A stretch of 64,000 nt of DNA from Natribacillus halophilus (GTDB taxonomy: Bacteria; Bacillota; Bacilli; Bacillales; Marinococcaceae): assembly GCF_900100185.1 (NCBI RefSeq), contig NZ_FNEN01000002.1, positions 146,319 through 210,318 on the forward strand, read 5' to 3'. A program made the translations under genes and the position numbers. Positions 42,124 to 51,918 of the stretch are shown here, piece by piece. A model generated the notes under the pieces. That model did not search any database and was not told where the DNA came from. It was given only the letters and a program-made list of their open reading frames with translations. Positions within the stretch are counted from its first letter, which is position 1, and each line of letters begins with the position of its first letter.

Positions 42124-43554
42124 CTATTCGAGATAACCCATTGGGTTGACTGAATTTACGCCTGAGCCTTCCCAACCCCCTACATGCACCTCGAAATGTA
42201 AATGTGGACCGGTGGAACGACCCGTGTTCCCCATGATGCCAACGGGTTCCGAACGGCTGACGGTATCGCCCACCGATACATCGATCGAGGAAAGGTGGGC
42301 GTACAGTGTCGTTATCGTTTCACCGTTGATCTGATGAGTCACCATCACCGTATTCCCAAAGCCATTCATGTATCCGGTGTAGCTCACTTCACCTGCTTCC
42401 GCAGCTTCGATCGGCACATTCGATCGACCGGCTTCGGGAATGTCAATGCCATTGTGCATCCGACCATTACGCATCCCATACGAAGATGAAAGATCGCCGG
42501 TTGCCGGCCAGGCCAGTGTCCCGTTTCCGCCTCCGCTCGCATTGTCATCACCGGCACTGGCCGTTGCAACACTTGTTGATTCAGAGGAGCCGGACGTATC
42601 TTCGCTACTTTCTGCACTGCCACTATCCCCTGAATCCCCGGAACTATCGGAGTCACCGGAGTCACTTTCCTCTTCTTCGGTTGCTGCCTCTTCCTCTTCA
42701 GCGGCTTCTTCCTCTTCAGCGACCTCTTCCTCTTCAGCGGCTTCTTCTTCTGCCCGTGCCCTTTCACGTTCGCGTTCTTCTTCGCGCTCGATTTCATTCT
42801 GTTTGGCTACTTCCTGTTGTTCCAGTATTTCTTCTTCGTTTTCGATTTCTTCAAGGTCAGCGAGCAACTGCTGTTCTTCTTCATCGAGACCGTCCATGAC
42901 GACTTCTTTTTCTTCCCTTTGTTCATCTAAACTCGCGTTCAATGCTTCCAGTTCGTCCACATGAGATTCCAAGTTTGCTAGATTTTCCTCAACGGCCTGT
43001 TTGTTTTCTTCAAGCGACTCATGATCGGCGATATGTTCATCAAGAATCTCCTGATCTTGTTCGGCAATCGTCGACAGGGCATTCACCCGCTCGATAAAAT
43101 CACCAAAACTTTGCGCTCCGAGCAAGACTTCTATGTATTCAACCGTCCCGCCTCCGCTTTGATACAATGTTACCGCTCGTTCTTTCAACAATTCATCGCG
43201 TTCTTCTATACGATCTTCGGTCTCGGCGATGTCTGTTTCCAGTCGTTCGATATCTTCCTCCACGTCTGCAATATTCGCTTCCTTATCAGCAATTTCACCG
43301 ACGGTGGCGGATATTTCCTCGTCCAGTTCCCGGATCTCATCATCGATTTGAGCGATCGCTTCCTCTACATCTTCTAATTCATCGTCTGTTTCTTCGGCTT
43401 CATTTTCAGCCTCTTCCTGCGATTCCCTGATGTCCTCCAGTTCTTCTTCCAAATCATTGACGGTTTCTGCCTGTCCAATGTAAGAAACGTGGAACCAACT
43501 TGAGAAGCCGATAAGACAAGCGGCTGCGGTCATTATTGTTTTTTTCGCGACCAT
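42124..43554 (-). CDS. Coiled-coil M23 peptidoglycan hydrolase (EnvC/CwlO-like)
   Basis: A 476-residue exported protein: signal peptide (about 1-29), long glutamate-rich coiled coil (about 30-255), glutamate/alanine then serine/aspartate low-complexity linker (about 256-335), and an M23/LytM metallopeptidase domain (about 350-476). The zinc ligands are intact: HNGID and HLHFEV. Its place directly beside ftsX suggests it is the hydrolase or activator gated by FtsEX, the role of CwlO, PcsB and EnvC; unlike CwlO its catalytic domain is M23 rather than NlpC/P60. Confidence 0.9.
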   Translation of the reverse strand: MVAKKTIMTAAACLIGFSSWFHVSYIGQAETVNDLEEELEDIRESQEEAENEAEETDDELEDVEEAIAQIDDEIRELDEEISATVGEIADKEANIADVEEDIERLETDIAETEDRIEERDELLKERAVTLYQSGGGTVEYIEVLLGAQSFGDFIERVNALSTIAEQDQEILDEHIADHESLEENKQAVEENLANLESHVDELEALNASLDEQREEKEVVMDGLDEEEQQLLADLEEIENEEEILEQQEVAKQNEIEREEERERERARAEEEAAEEEEVAEEEEAAEEEEAATEEEESDSGDSDSSGDSGDSGSAESSEDTSGSSESTSVATASAGDDNASGGGNGTLAWPATGDLSSSYGMRNGRMHNGIDIPEAGRSNVPIEAAEAGEVSYTGYMNGFGNTVMVTHQINGETITTLYAHLSSIDVSVGDTVSRSEPVGIMGNTGRSTGPHLHFEVHVGGWEGSGVNSVNPMGYLE

Positions 43555-43572
43555 TGTTATCTCCCCTCCCTA

Positions 43573-44460
43573 TTATACTTTTAAAAATTTGCGCACGGAC
43601 ATCTGGCTTCCCCACACGCCAACGACGATGCTGATACCGAGCAAGATGAGCGCCAGCTGCCAAACGAGCGGGAATGGCTCGACCATCGTAATAAAAGGAA
43701 TTTGTACATCGAGAAAACGATACAGATAAAAATATCCGATCATAAGTGATGCCACCGGGATTAATGCCCCAATCACACCGAGCAGCAGCCCTTCTATGAA
43801 AAAGGGAAACCGGACAAAACTATTTTTAGCTCCCACGAGTTTCATAATTTCTATTTCGTCTTTGCGCGATATAATCGTAAGTTTAATCGTGTTCGAAATC
43901 AGGAAAATAGATGAAAACAACAGGCCGATAATCAGAGCCGCTCCGATGACACGCAGATAATTTGTAACCGTAAACAATTGCGTAAGAATAGATTCCCCAT
44001 ACTCAACCGTTTCGATGGCCGTGTAATCATTCACGGCCGTCGCGAGTGCCTCGGTGTGCTCCGGCGTACTGGCTTCAATGACCAAAGCATCATTCAACGG
44101 ATTCTCATCGCGGATGCTTTCGTAAACGGCGCCTTCGGAACCAAGGCTGTCGATAAATTGATCGAGCCCCTCGTCCCGGTCAAGGTAAGAGACGTTTTCA
44201 ACGGCATTGGCAGCCGCGATATCCTGCATCACTTCTTCCTGTTCTTCAGCATCTGTATCCGACTCCAGGAAAGCACGAATCTCAACATCGTCTTCAACCG
44301 CAGACACGAGATTATTCATGTTCAAAATCACTAGAGCGAAAACACCGACGACGAAAAGCATGATCGTAACGGCACTAATGGCCGCAAAGCTCATCCATCC
44401 GTTTCTTCCGATGTTCTTAATGCCTTCTCTTACATGCCTCGCGAGCGTGTTACGCTTCAT
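43573..44460 (-). CDS. ftsX: Cell division ABC transporter permease FtsX
   Basis: A 295-residue membrane protein with four transmembrane helices (about 20-45, 170-195, 220-250 and 260-285) and a large extracellular loop (about 50-165) that contacts peptidoglycan hydrolases. The ATG at 44460 (MKRNTLARHVREG) lies inside the ftsE 3' end and has a G-rich site nine bases upstream; a longer frame is rejected. Confidence 0.95.
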   Translation of the reverse strand: MKRNTLARHVREGIKNIGRNGWMSFAAISAVTIMLFVVGVFALVILNMNNLVSAVEDDVEIRAFLESDTDAEEQEEVMQDIAAANAVENVSYLDRDEGLDQFIDSLGSEGAVYESIRDENPLNDALVIEASTPEHTEALATAVNDYTAIETVEYGESILTQLFTVTNYLRVIGAALIIGLLFSSIFLISNTIKLTIISRKDEIEIMKLVGAKNSFVRFPFFIEGLLLGVIGALIPVASLMIGYFYLYRFLDVQIPFITMVEPFPLVWQLALILLGISIVVGVWGSQMSVRKFLKV

Positions 44461-45145
44461 AGCTGTAAGCCCCCCGCCATTCATCCCGGAGGACGTTGCC
44501 GTCATCGATGGCGATTACACGCTTTTTTAAATGATTGACGATATGGCTGTTGTGCGTTGCCATAACAACGGTTGTGCCCCGATGATTAATGTCTTCCAGA
44601 GTCCCCATGATGCTCCAGGCGGTTTCCGGATCCAGATTCCCCGTCGGTTCATCAGCAATCAGAATCGCCGGCCTGTTCACCACCGCCCTGGCCATAGCCA
44701 CTCGCTGTTGTTCTCCGCCGGACAACTCCCGCGGTTTATGACGGGTTTTGTTCTTGAGCTTCACAAGATCCAACACTTCCATCACGCGCGGCTTTATGCG
44801 ATCGGGAGGTTCTTCGGTTACTTCAAGGGCAAACGCGATATTTTCAAAGACAGATAGTTTTGGAAACAATTTAAAGTCCTGAAAAACGACACCGATTTTA
44901 CGCCGCAAGTAAGGAATTTGTTTTTTGGTGAGATCACCAAGGTTTGTCCCATTCACATGAATCGTTCCTTCCGTCGGGACAACCTCTCGGATAATCAATT
45001 TGATGATACTCGTCTTGCCGGCCCCGCTCGGTCCGACCACATAGACAAATTCCTCTTTATCGATATGTATATTTATGTCTTTTAACGCTTGTACCCCGTT
45101 TGGGTACGTTTTCCCCACCTTTTTCATCTCGATCAAAACGCTCAC
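44450..45145 (-). CDS. ftsE: Cell division ATP-binding protein FtsE
   Basis: A 231-residue ABC ATPase that drives FtsX. Walker A is GPSGAGKTS, the signature LSGGEQQRVAMARA, Walker B ILIADEPTGNLD. The frame begins with GTG at 45145; a TTG three codons in would give a start closer to B. subtilis (MIEMKEV). Ribosome-site evidence is weak for both, which may connect with the structured leader at 45168-45200. Confidence 0.95.
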   Translation of the reverse strand: MSVLIEMKKVGKTYPNGVQALKDINIHIDKEEFVYVVGPSGAGKTSIIKLIIREVVPTEGTIHVNGTNLGDLTKKQIPYLRRKIGVVFQDFKLFPKLSVFENIAFALEVTEEPPDRIKPRVMEVLDLVKLKNKTRHKPRELSGGEQQRVAMARAVVNRPAILIADEPTGNLDPETAWSIMGTLEDINHRGTTVVMATHNSHIVNHLKKRVIAIDDGNVLRDEWRGAYSYEA

Positions 45146-45167
45146 ATCCAGAAAAAAGCTTTCATTC

Positions 45168-45200
45168 CGTCGATTTGCGACAGCACATATCGACGCAAAT
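45168..45200 (-). promoter_or_regulatory. Interleaved inverted repeats in the ftsE leader
   Basis: ATTTGCG pairs with CGCAAAT and CGTCGAT pairs with ATCGACG. On the minus strand the order is ATTTGCG, CGTCGAT, CGCAAAT, ATCGACG, so the pairs interleave and could form either of two hairpins or a pseudoknot, 23 bp before the ftsE start. Confidence 0.5.
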
Positions 45201-45249
45201 CCTTAAACCTTATTATATCATCTTTATCTTTATGAAAAAGGTGTCTATC

Positions 45250-45278
45250 ATTACAGTTTGATTGCAAAAATCTTACAA
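45250..45278 (-). promoter_or_regulatory. Candidate ftsE promoter
   Basis: On the minus strand TTGTAA (45273-45278), 17 bp, TGTAAT (45250-45255). A second TATAAT occurs closer to the gene but without a good -35 box. Confidence 0.5.
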
Positions 45279-45311
45279 CTAAATAACTAGTCATAGGGCA
45301 TTCGTCTACAT

Positions 45312-45343
45312 AAAAACGCCTTGCCCTTTGTCGGCAAGACGTT
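45312..45343 (-). terminator. Intrinsic terminator of cccB
   Basis: On the minus strand AACGTCTTGCC and GGCAAGGCGTT form a stem with one mismatch around a GACAAAG loop, followed by TTTTTA. It separates cccB from ftsE. Confidence 0.88.
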
Positions 45344-45355
45344 ATCACAAGTCGT

Positions 45356-45718
45356 TTAACCAGCTTCTTCTTCTACGTATTGCGCCACGGCATCGGCTTC
45401 TTCACCAGTGACGAGATCCGCGGGCATCGAACCTGGTCCTTCTTCAATCGCGGTCATGACTTCATCCTCGCTATATCCATCAAGCGCCGGTCCTGTACCA
45501 CCCTCAAAGTCTTCACCGTGGCATTCCAGGCAGTTGTCTTCATAAAGCTCCAAGCCTTCACCGGCATCCACGGTTTCACCGTTATCTTCTTCCTCAGCCC
45601 CATTATCGGCTCCGTTTCCATTGTCGCCGCCGACGGGCTCTTGCTCTTCGCCGGCTTCACCACCGCATCCACCGATGATAAAGGCAGCAGTGCCCAAGAC
45701 GATCAAAGCTTTTTTCAT
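45356..45718 (-). CDS. cccB: Cytochrome c-551 lipoprotein
   Basis: A 120-residue small membrane-tethered c-type cytochrome for respiratory electron transfer on the outer face of the membrane. The signal sequence ends in the lipobox IGGC at residue 18. A low-complexity acidic linker (about 20-52) precedes the haem motif CLECH, and the axial methionine is in GSMPADL. ATG at 45718 is nine bases after GGAGG; an ATG three codons upstream abuts it. It lies between prfB and ftsE as in B. subtilis. Confidence 0.93.
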   Translation of the reverse strand: MKKALIVLGTAAFIIGGCGGEAGEEQEPVGGDNGNGADNGAEEEDNGETVDAGEGLELYEDNCLECHGEDFEGGTGPALDGYSEDEVMTAIEEGPGSMPADLVTGEEADAVAQYVEEEAG

Positions 45719-45901
45719 GATGTACATCCTCCTCCCTGTCGATGTTACGTGTACAAAGCTACACACACGAATATTGTACACGTTTTTTAATCCATTTTTA
45801 AACCACGGACCGCGTCAGTTGTGTTCCACCCCGGTCGACTTCGGTTAAAATGGCTTGTTTTACTATTCCCTGTTCTTCCGTATTTATGAATGCCTATTTC
45901 A

Positions 45902-45985
45902 GCAGGTAAGAAAGTATAACTTTCTTATCCTGCATAAGTGCAACTAAGGCTTTCGCCAGGCTTGGCGATAAGCCAAGTTTTCTTT
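45902..45985 (-). repeat. Dispersed hairpin element (copy E)
   Basis: An 84-bp copy, read on the minus strand. After the 56-bp core it carries an extra arm with GATAAGAAAGTTATACTTTCTTA, in which GATAAGAAAGT and ACTTTCTTA are complementary. It starts 7 bp after the prfB stop, where no conventional terminator is seen, so its first hairpin may serve that role. Confidence 0.85.
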
Positions 45986-45991
45986 ATCGTG

Positions 45992-47093
45992 TCACTTCAT
46001 GGTGGAGCGTAAGTAGGCATCGATAAATACATCGATGGCACCATCCATCACTGCGCCCGTGTTGCCGACTTCGTAGTTGGTGCGGTGGTCTTTGACCATG
46101 TTATAGGGATGAAAAACGTAAGAACGGATCTGGTTGCCCCAGCCTATCTCACCCTGTTCTCCCCGCAGTTCATCCAGTTCTCGCTGTTGGCGTTCAAGTT
46201 CTTGTTGATAAAGACGGGCCCTGAGCATTTTCATCGCCTGCTCGCGGTTTCTTATTTGGGAGCGTTCGTTTTGACATTGTACAATCGTTTTCGTCGGGAT
46301 ATGGGTAATCCGCACCGCGGAGTCCGTCGTGTTCACATGTTGACCGCCGGCCCCACTCGCACGGTAAGTGTCCACTTTCAGATCTTCGTCCGCCACTTCG
46401 ATGTTTACATCGTCATCCATTTCCGGCATCACTTCACAAGACGCAAATGATGTGTGCCGCCGCCCTGACGAATCAAAGGGCGAAATGCGCACGAGCCTGT
46501 GTATCCCTTTTTCCGCTTTTAAATGACCATACGCATCCTGTCCCTTAATGAGGAGTGTGACCCTTTTCAGCCCCGCTTCATCTCCGGGTAAATAATCAAG
46601 CGTCTCTACACTAAAGCCCCGTTTTTCAGCCCAGCGGGTATACATGCGGAGCAACATGTCCGCCCAATCCTGTGACTCGGTGCCCCCGGCACCGGGATGC
46701 AATTCGAGGATCGCGTTCTTTTGGTCATGGGGATCGGAAAGCAACATTCTTAGTTCAAATTGATTTATTTGCTCCGAGAGGTCGCGAATGCCGTTTTCCA
46801 AATCCGTTCGCAAATCCTCATCTGTTTCTTCCTGTAAAAGTTCCCAGGAAACGTTTAAGTTATCAAGGTTTTCTTCCAGATCGCGAAACGTATGGACCGT
46901 TTCCTTGAGTGTATTGGTTTCATCGATGACTTTCTTCGACGCTTCCTGATCGTCCCAAAAGCCGGGAGCGGTCATCTGTTCTTCCAGTTCCCTGATGCGA
47001 TTTTCCTTCGTTTCGAGGTCAAAGAGACCCCCTAAAATCGTCAAGGCGATTCGCCATCGTTGTTAATTCCGTTTTAATATCAGCACTATCCAT
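45992..47093 (-). CDS. prfB: Peptide chain release factor 2 with programmed +1 frameshift
   Basis: RF2, 366 residues once the frameshift is applied; it releases peptides at UGA and UAA. The gene starts at ATG 47093. After 24 codons it reads AGG GGG TCT CTT TGA C: an internal Shine-Dalgarno-like AGGGGG, the slippery CTT, and an in-frame UGA at 47019-47021. Slipping by +1 skips base 47021 and continues in the frame from 47020 to 45992. The GGQ motif (GAGGQHVN) and the SPF recognition motif ([12 protein letters not shown]) are present. This autoregulates RF2 level. It follows secA by 12 bp. Confidence 0.96.
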
Positions 47094-47105
47094 CTTTCTC
47101 ACCTC

Positions 47106-49631
47106 TTATGCTGCCCCATGGCAATGCTTGTATTTTTTGCCGCTCCCGCACGGGCACGGTTCATTTCTTCCGGCCTCTTTGGTTTTCCGGGCCGGTTGCT
47201 GTTTTTTCGATTTTTCTTTGTCGTTATTGCCATGTACAGCTTTTGACTTGCTTTCATCAGCGACGGCTTCACGTTGCATGTTATTGTTAATGCGCGCTTT
47301 GATCACGTATCTGGCTACTTCTTCTTCTATGCTCGCGACCATGTCCTCGAACATGTTATAGCCTTCGAATCGGTATTCGCGGAGCGGGTCGTTTTGGGCA
47401 TACGCGCGTAAATGAATACCCTGGCGGAGTTGTTCCATCTGGTCAATGTGATTCATCCATTTGCGGTCAACCGCGCGCAGCATAACGACTTTTTCGAACT
47501 CGCGCATTCTTTCTTCGCCGATCTCCGCTTCTTTCGCTTTATAATTCGCCTCCATTTTCCCGTAAACCAGTTCGTCGATTTCATCCGGCTCCAGGCCGTA
47601 GAGGTCATTTTGCGTCACGTCTCCGTTATAGAGAACCGTCCTGTTCAATTCCGAAATCAAGCCTTCGATATCCCAGTCTTCCGGAACTTCTTCTTCGGGT
47701 GTAAAACGGGCGACCGTACGTTTGATGACGCTTCCCATCATCTCCAGGACATTCTCTCGTAAATCATCGGATTCCAGTACATCCATCCGTTGTTCATAAA
47801 TAATATCCCGCTGTTCCCGCATGACATCGTCATACTGCAGGATTTGTTTTCGGGCATCAAAATTATGCCCTTCTACCCTTTTTTGGGCTTGCTCGACAGC
47901 ACGGCTAACCATACGGCTTTCCAGCGGCGTATCTTCTTCCATGCCTAATTTATTGAGCATGTTTTGCATGTTCTCCGAACCGAAACGACGCATGAGCACA
48001 TCTTCCATGGACAGGTAAAACTGGGAAACACCCGGGTCACCTTGACGTCCGGAACGGCCCCGTAACTGGTTATCGATCCGGCGGCTTTCATGGCGCTCCG
48101 TTCCGATGACAAAAAGACCGCCGAGGTCGGGAACACCTTCGCCCAATTTAATATCCGTTCCGCGACCGGCCATATTTGTAGCGATCGTAACGCCATTCTT
48201 TTGACCGGCTTCTTTAATAATTTCCGCTTCATTGGCGTGGTTTTTGGCGTTTAGAACATGATGGGGGACCCGTCTTTTCCTCAACAATTTGGACACATGT
48301 TCAGACGTATCGACGCTGGCAGTCCCGACGAGGATCGGTTGTCCCCGCTGATGAATCTCCTGGATATCATCGGCGACGGCTTTGAATTTGGCATCCATCG
48401 TCTTATAAATGAGATCGGACCGATCTTCCCTGACAATCGGTTCGTTCGTCGGGATACCGATCACATTCATGTTGTAGATGTTTTGAAATTCTTCTTCTTC
48501 CGTCTTGGCCGTCCCGGTCATGCCCGCGAGTTTTTGATACATGCGGAAGTAATTTTGGAACGTAATCGAGGCGAGCGTCATGCTTTCCTTTTGAATCGGG
48601 AGTTGTTCTTTGGCCTCGATCGCCTGGTGAAGGCCATCCCCATAGCGACGTCCTTTCATGAGGCGGCCGGTGAACTGGTCAACGATCACGACTTCCCCGT
48701 CTTCCACCACATAATCATCGTCACGATTCATGGCGCGATGGGCCTTGAGCGACTGGTTAATATTATGGGTGAGCTGTACATTCCCCTGATCGAATAAATT
48801 ATCCGTGTTGAAGTAGTTTTCTGCTTTATTCACGCCTTCTTCTGTCAGACGGACATTCTTCGATTTTTCCTCGAAAGTGTAATCATCTTCTTCTCTTAGC
48901 ATTCGTACGAAAGCGTCTGCCTGCATATACATCTCCGTCGATTGCTCGACCGATCCGGAAATAATAAGAGGGGTTCGCGCTTCGTCGATGAGAATGGAGT
49001 CCACCTCGTCAACGATGGCATAATGAAGGGGCCGCTGCACCATTCGTTCTTTATACAGAACCATGTTGTCACGCAAATAGTCAAAACCAAATTCGTTGTT
49101 CGTGCCATACATGACATCACAGGCATAGGCTTCCCGTTTTTCATCCTTTGACATGCCTTTCTCGTTAAGACCGACGGTAAGGCCGAGAAAACGGTACAAA
49201 GTGCCCATATCTTCACTGTCACGACGAGCAAGATAATCATTTACGGTAACGATATGGACACCACGGCCTGTTAAGGCGTTCAAATACACCGGCATCGTCG
49301 CCACGAGTGTCTTCCCTTCCCCCGTCTTCATTTCCGCCGTATCACCGTTGTGGAGGACAATACCCCCCATCAACTGAACCTGGTAAGGGGTGAGGCCGAG
49401 TACCCGCGTGGAAGCTTCCCGCACGACCGCGAAGGCTTCCGGAAGAAGACTTTCCAGATCTTCGCCGCCATTGTAACGCGCTTTGAAATTTTCGGTTTTA
49501 CCCGCCAAGTCTGTGTCGGAAAGCAATTTCATCTCATCGGCATAGCCTTCAATTTCATCTACGGTTTTTTGCATTTTTTTCGTTTGCCGTTGGTCGGTAT
49601 CACCAATGACCTTTTTTATTAAACCGATCAT
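47106..49631 (-). CDS. secA: Protein translocase ATPase SecA
   Basis: An 841-residue motor that drives preproteins through SecYEG. Walker A is MKTGEGKT (about 100-107), the DEAD-type box is [13 protein letters not shown], the preprotein cross-linking domain is about 225-365, and the C-terminal zinc site that binds lipids and SecB-like partners reads [14 protein letters not shown]. The length matches B. subtilis SecA (841). It is transcribed ahead of prfB. Confidence 0.98.
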   Translation of the reverse strand: MIGLIKKVIGDTDQRQTKKMQKTVDEIEGYADEMKLLSDTDLAGKTENFKARYNGGEDLESLLPEAFAVVREASTRVLGLTPYQVQLMGGIVLHNGDTAEMKTGEGKTLVATMPVYLNALTGRGVHIVTVNDYLARRDSEDMGTLYRFLGLTVGLNEKGMSKDEKREAYACDVMYGTNNEFGFDYLRDNMVLYKERMVQRPLHYAIVDEVDSILIDEARTPLIISGSVEQSTEMYMQADAFVRMLREEDDYTFEEKSKNVRLTEEGVNKAENYFNTDNLFDQGNVQLTHNINQSLKAHRAMNRDDDYVVEDGEVVIVDQFTGRLMKGRRYGDGLHQAIEAKEQLPIQKESMTLASITFQNYFRMYQKLAGMTGTAKTEEEEFQNIYNMNVIGIPTNEPIVREDRSDLIYKTMDAKFKAVADDIQEIHQRGQPILVGTASVDTSEHVSKLLRKRRVPHHVLNAKNHANEAEIIKEAGQKNGVTIATNMAGRGTDIKLGEGVPDLGGLFVIGTERHESRRIDNQLRGRSGRQGDPGVSQFYLSMEDVLMRRFGSENMQNMLNKLGMEEDTPLESRMVSRAVEQAQKRVEGHNFDARKQILQYDDVMREQRDIIYEQRMDVLESDDLRENVLEMMGSVIKRTVARFTPEEEVPEDWDIEGLISELNRTVLYNGDVTQNDLYGLEPDEIDELVYGKMEANYKAKEAEIGEERMREFEKVVMLRAVDRKWMNHIDQMEQLRQGIHLRAYAQNDPLREYRFEGYNMFEDMVASIEEEVARYVIKARINNNMQREAVADESKSKAVHGNNDKEKSKKQQPARKTKEAGRNEPCPCGSGKKYKHCHGAA

Positions 49632-49757
49632 TGTATTATCATCGTCCTCTCAATTACGAATGACTTATATCATTTAATCGCGTTAAGCAGTATCTTTGCA
49701 TACACTTTGGTTTTTATTTTATCAACTTGTCTTCCTTCTTACAAATCCTGAACCTCT

Positions 49758-49840
49758 AAAGAAAACTTGGCTTATCGCCAAGCCTGGCGAAAGCCTTAGT
49801 TGCACTTATGCATGATAAGAAAGTTATACTTCTTATCTGC
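49758..49840 (+). repeat. Dispersed hairpin element (copy F)
   Basis: An 83-bp copy, AAAGAAAACTTGGC to TTATCTGC. It includes the core hairpin and the second arm pair GATAAGAAAGT/ACTTCTTATC. It ends 3 bp before the T-tract of the hpf terminator. The rest of the 273-bp gap (49632-49757) holds no gene. Confidence 0.87.
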
Positions 49841-49843
49841 CCC

Positions 49844-49881
49844 AAAAAAAAAAGCTCCCCACCGCAAGCAGTGGGTAAGCT
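49844..49881 (-). terminator. Intrinsic terminator of hpf
   Basis: On the minus strand AGCT-TA-CCCAC and GTGGG-G-AGCT pair around TGCTTGCG, followed by ten T residues. Confidence 0.9.
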
Positions 49882-49904
49882 CTTCGAAGACCTTTGTATA
49901 TTTT

Positions 49905-50471
49905 TTATGCTTCCGGTTCGATCAGGCCGTAGCGCCCGTCTTTTCTGCGATAAACCACATTCGTATCTCCATTCACGGCATTGGAGAAGACGAAAAAGGA
50001 ATGTCCGAGCATATCCATTTGCAGAACGGCTTCTTCCGCGTCCATCGGCTTAAGGTTGAAACGTTTGGTGCGCACAAGTTCAACGCCGGTATGATCGTCT
50101 TCTTCCGACCAGCCATTCTCCAGTTGCGTCACACCCATTTCACTTTTAAATACATCTTTAGTGCCGCTTTGCCTGAATTTGCGGTTCACTTTCGTTTTAT
50201 GCTTACGGATTTGTCGTTCCAGCTTCTCTACGACGAGATCAATGGCGGCATACATATCCGCGTGATCCTCTTCGGCACGCAGAAGAAGTCGAGACATGGG
50301 GATCGTAACCTCAATGCTATGTTGAGTATTTTGAACGTGCATTTTCACGTGAACATCAGCGACCGGAGGAGTATCAAAATACCGCTCCACCTTGCCCACC
50401 TTTTTCTCCACATAGTCTCGTAATGATGGTGTTACCTCCATGTTTTCTCCACGGATATTGTAATTCATCAT
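49905..50471 (-). CDS. hpf: Long-form ribosome hibernation promoting factor
   Basis: A 188-residue HPF. The N-terminal domain (about 1-100, [16 protein letters not shown]) sits in the decoding centre, and the C-terminal domain (about 130-188, ending [10 protein letters not shown]) dimerises ribosomes into 100S particles. In B. subtilis (YvyD) expression depends on sigma-B and sigma-H; no confident box for either is found here. Two adjacent ATG codons follow AAAGGAGG and the first is used. It sits upstream of secA in the conserved order. Confidence 0.96.
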   Translation of the reverse strand: MMNYNIRGENMEVTPSLRDYVEKKVGKVERYFDTPPVADVHVKMHVQNTQHSIEVTIPMSRLLLRAEEDHADMYAAIDLVVEKLERQIRKHKTKVNRKFRQSGTKDVFKSEMGVTQLENGWSEEDDHTGVELVRTKRFNLKPMDAEEAVLQMDMLGHSFFVFSNAVNGDTNVVYRRKDGRYGLIEPEA

Positions 50472-50950
50472 CCAAACTCCTCCTTTCAGATGTATACTTC
50501 TCTATTCCTCTTTTTCATTCCTGCTAAAACGACAAAATTGTGTAGAAAATGTGTGGACGATTAATCGTGAAAATAACCCCGTCTTACCATGCACGAAACA
50601 GAAGCGGAACATAAGTGAATTTTACTTTATTTCATCAATCTCTCTGTTTCTCTCGGGAACATCTTTCCGCCATCCAACTTTCCATTGCCTTCTATGTGCA
50701 AAATTTGTCAAATCAATGTGCATACCTTAAAAATCGCCAGTTGGCATTAAACGAAAAATATGATTCACTACTTTTACCGGAATCACCGTATTTTTTATAT
50801 TAATTCCTGCGAATTGAGTCTTCGTTCCACCCCCTTTCTCCATATCGCCACGTTTTGAATCCCCTTAGTTAGAAACGGTGATTCCTGTACTTACAGCAAA
50901 TGTGGTACAATGTTGACACGTATGATGCTGAGGAGGAAGCGGTTGTTCAA
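50472..50950. other. Gene-free divergent region between hpf and the lipoprotein gene
   Basis: 479 bp with no supported gene. It must hold the leftward hpf and rightward lipoprotein promoters. The only clear structure is a perfect 12-bp palindrome, ACGATTAATCGT, at 50557-50568, about 90 bp upstream of hpf. A possible TACAAT -10 for the rightward gene lies at 50906-50911 without a good -35. Confidence 0.6.
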
Positions 50951-51856
50951 ATGAAAAATATAATCGGCTTCTTAACATTGAGTATAGCGTTAATATTAAC
51001 CGCCTGCAATAATGATGATGATTCGAGCGAAGAAAAAATACCCGCTGAAAACGATAAGTTCGGGGAACAGCATGACAAGACTTCCGAAAACGGCGACGAC
51101 ATCATAAACATCCTCGAGCAATCCGTCGGAGCGATGAGCGACATTGACAGCTTCGCGGTCGATATGAATACGGCACAGGAAGTCAACGTTAATGACGAGT
51201 CTTTTACCACTGAAACCGAGGCGAATACAGAAGTGACGCTTGAGCCGTTTGCCTATTATGAAGAGGCCGCCGTCGTCGATGATGAAGGCACGGAAACGAT
51301 GAATACAGAGGTTTATTTTACCGATGATGGTTTTTATACTTACGAAGCATTTTTGGATGAATGGATGATATTACCCGAAGAAGTGGAAGCAGATATCAGG
51401 ACATTGCATACGCATCAACGAAACCCTGAGCGACAATTGGAATTGCTGATGGCACAGGTGGATGTTGACAACATGTCCGCCGAAGACCATGGCGATCACT
51501 ACGCAGTCACGGTTAGCGGAGACGAAGAGGGTTTGCTGGAAGTGGCCGCGATGATGATCGACAACCTTGATGGCGGCATGGGTATGGTGGTCGAGGACAT
51601 TATGTCCCTGGTTGATGTCAATGAAATCAACTATGAGATTCTTATTGATAAGGAAACGCATTACTTTCAGGAATTCAATGCCCAGATAGATATGGATGTA
51701 ACAGTAGAAGAAGGACAAAGCGCCGCTTCACAACAAGTCATCACGACAACGTACGACGCTTTCAACGACATCGACGAGATCACCATCCCCGAAAACATAC
51801 GCGAAAACGCTGAAGAAGTTGATTTTGAACAGGAGTTGGACGGAGAAAACGAGTGA
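50951..51856 (+). CDS. DUF6612-like acidic lipoprotein
   Basis: A 301-residue predicted lipoprotein. The signal peptide ends in LTAC with lipid-anchor Cys19, followed by an acidic spacer. The body opens with ILEQSVGAMSDIDSFAVDM, the helix typical of DUF6612/LppX-like lipoproteins that may carry lipids. The C-terminus ends in a tail of acidic residues. ATG at 50951 is the only reasonable start, but GGAGG lies 14 bases upstream, which is long. It is one of three plus-strand genes in the window, inserted between hpf and the flagellar block; function unknown. Confidence 0.8.
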   Translation: MKNIIGFLTLSIALILTACNNDDDSSEEKIPAENDKFGEQHDKTSENGDDIINILEQSVGAMSDIDSFAVDMNTAQEVNVNDESFTTETEANTEVTLEPFAYYEEAAVVDDEGTETMNTEVYFTDDGFYTYEAFLDEWMILPEEVEADIRTLHTHQRNPERQLELLMAQVDVDNMSAEDHGDHYAVTVSGDEEGLLEVAAMMIDNLDGGMGMVVEDIMSLVDVNEINYEILIDKETHYFQEFNAQIDMDVTVEEGQSAASQQVITTTYDAFNDIDEITIPENIRENAEEVDFEQELDGENE

Positions 51857-51918
51857 AGGAATGCGTCTAGGTCTGATATGGCATGGATCATGCCCCGGGG
51901 CAGGGTGGATCGGCCTGA

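Noticed and set aside
45142-45348. 68-codon frame upstream of ftsE
   Set aside because: It starts in the cccB terminator and covers the ftsE leader structure. Codon pattern and product look random.
50472-50580. Sigma-B or sigma-H promoter of hpf
   Set aside because: GTTTTA, AGGAAT and GAGGAAT occur, but the spacings do not fit either consensus.
50615-50803. 62-codon plus-strand frame in the hpf-lipoprotein gap
   Set aside because: No ribosome site, no recognisable domain, and low-quality composition.
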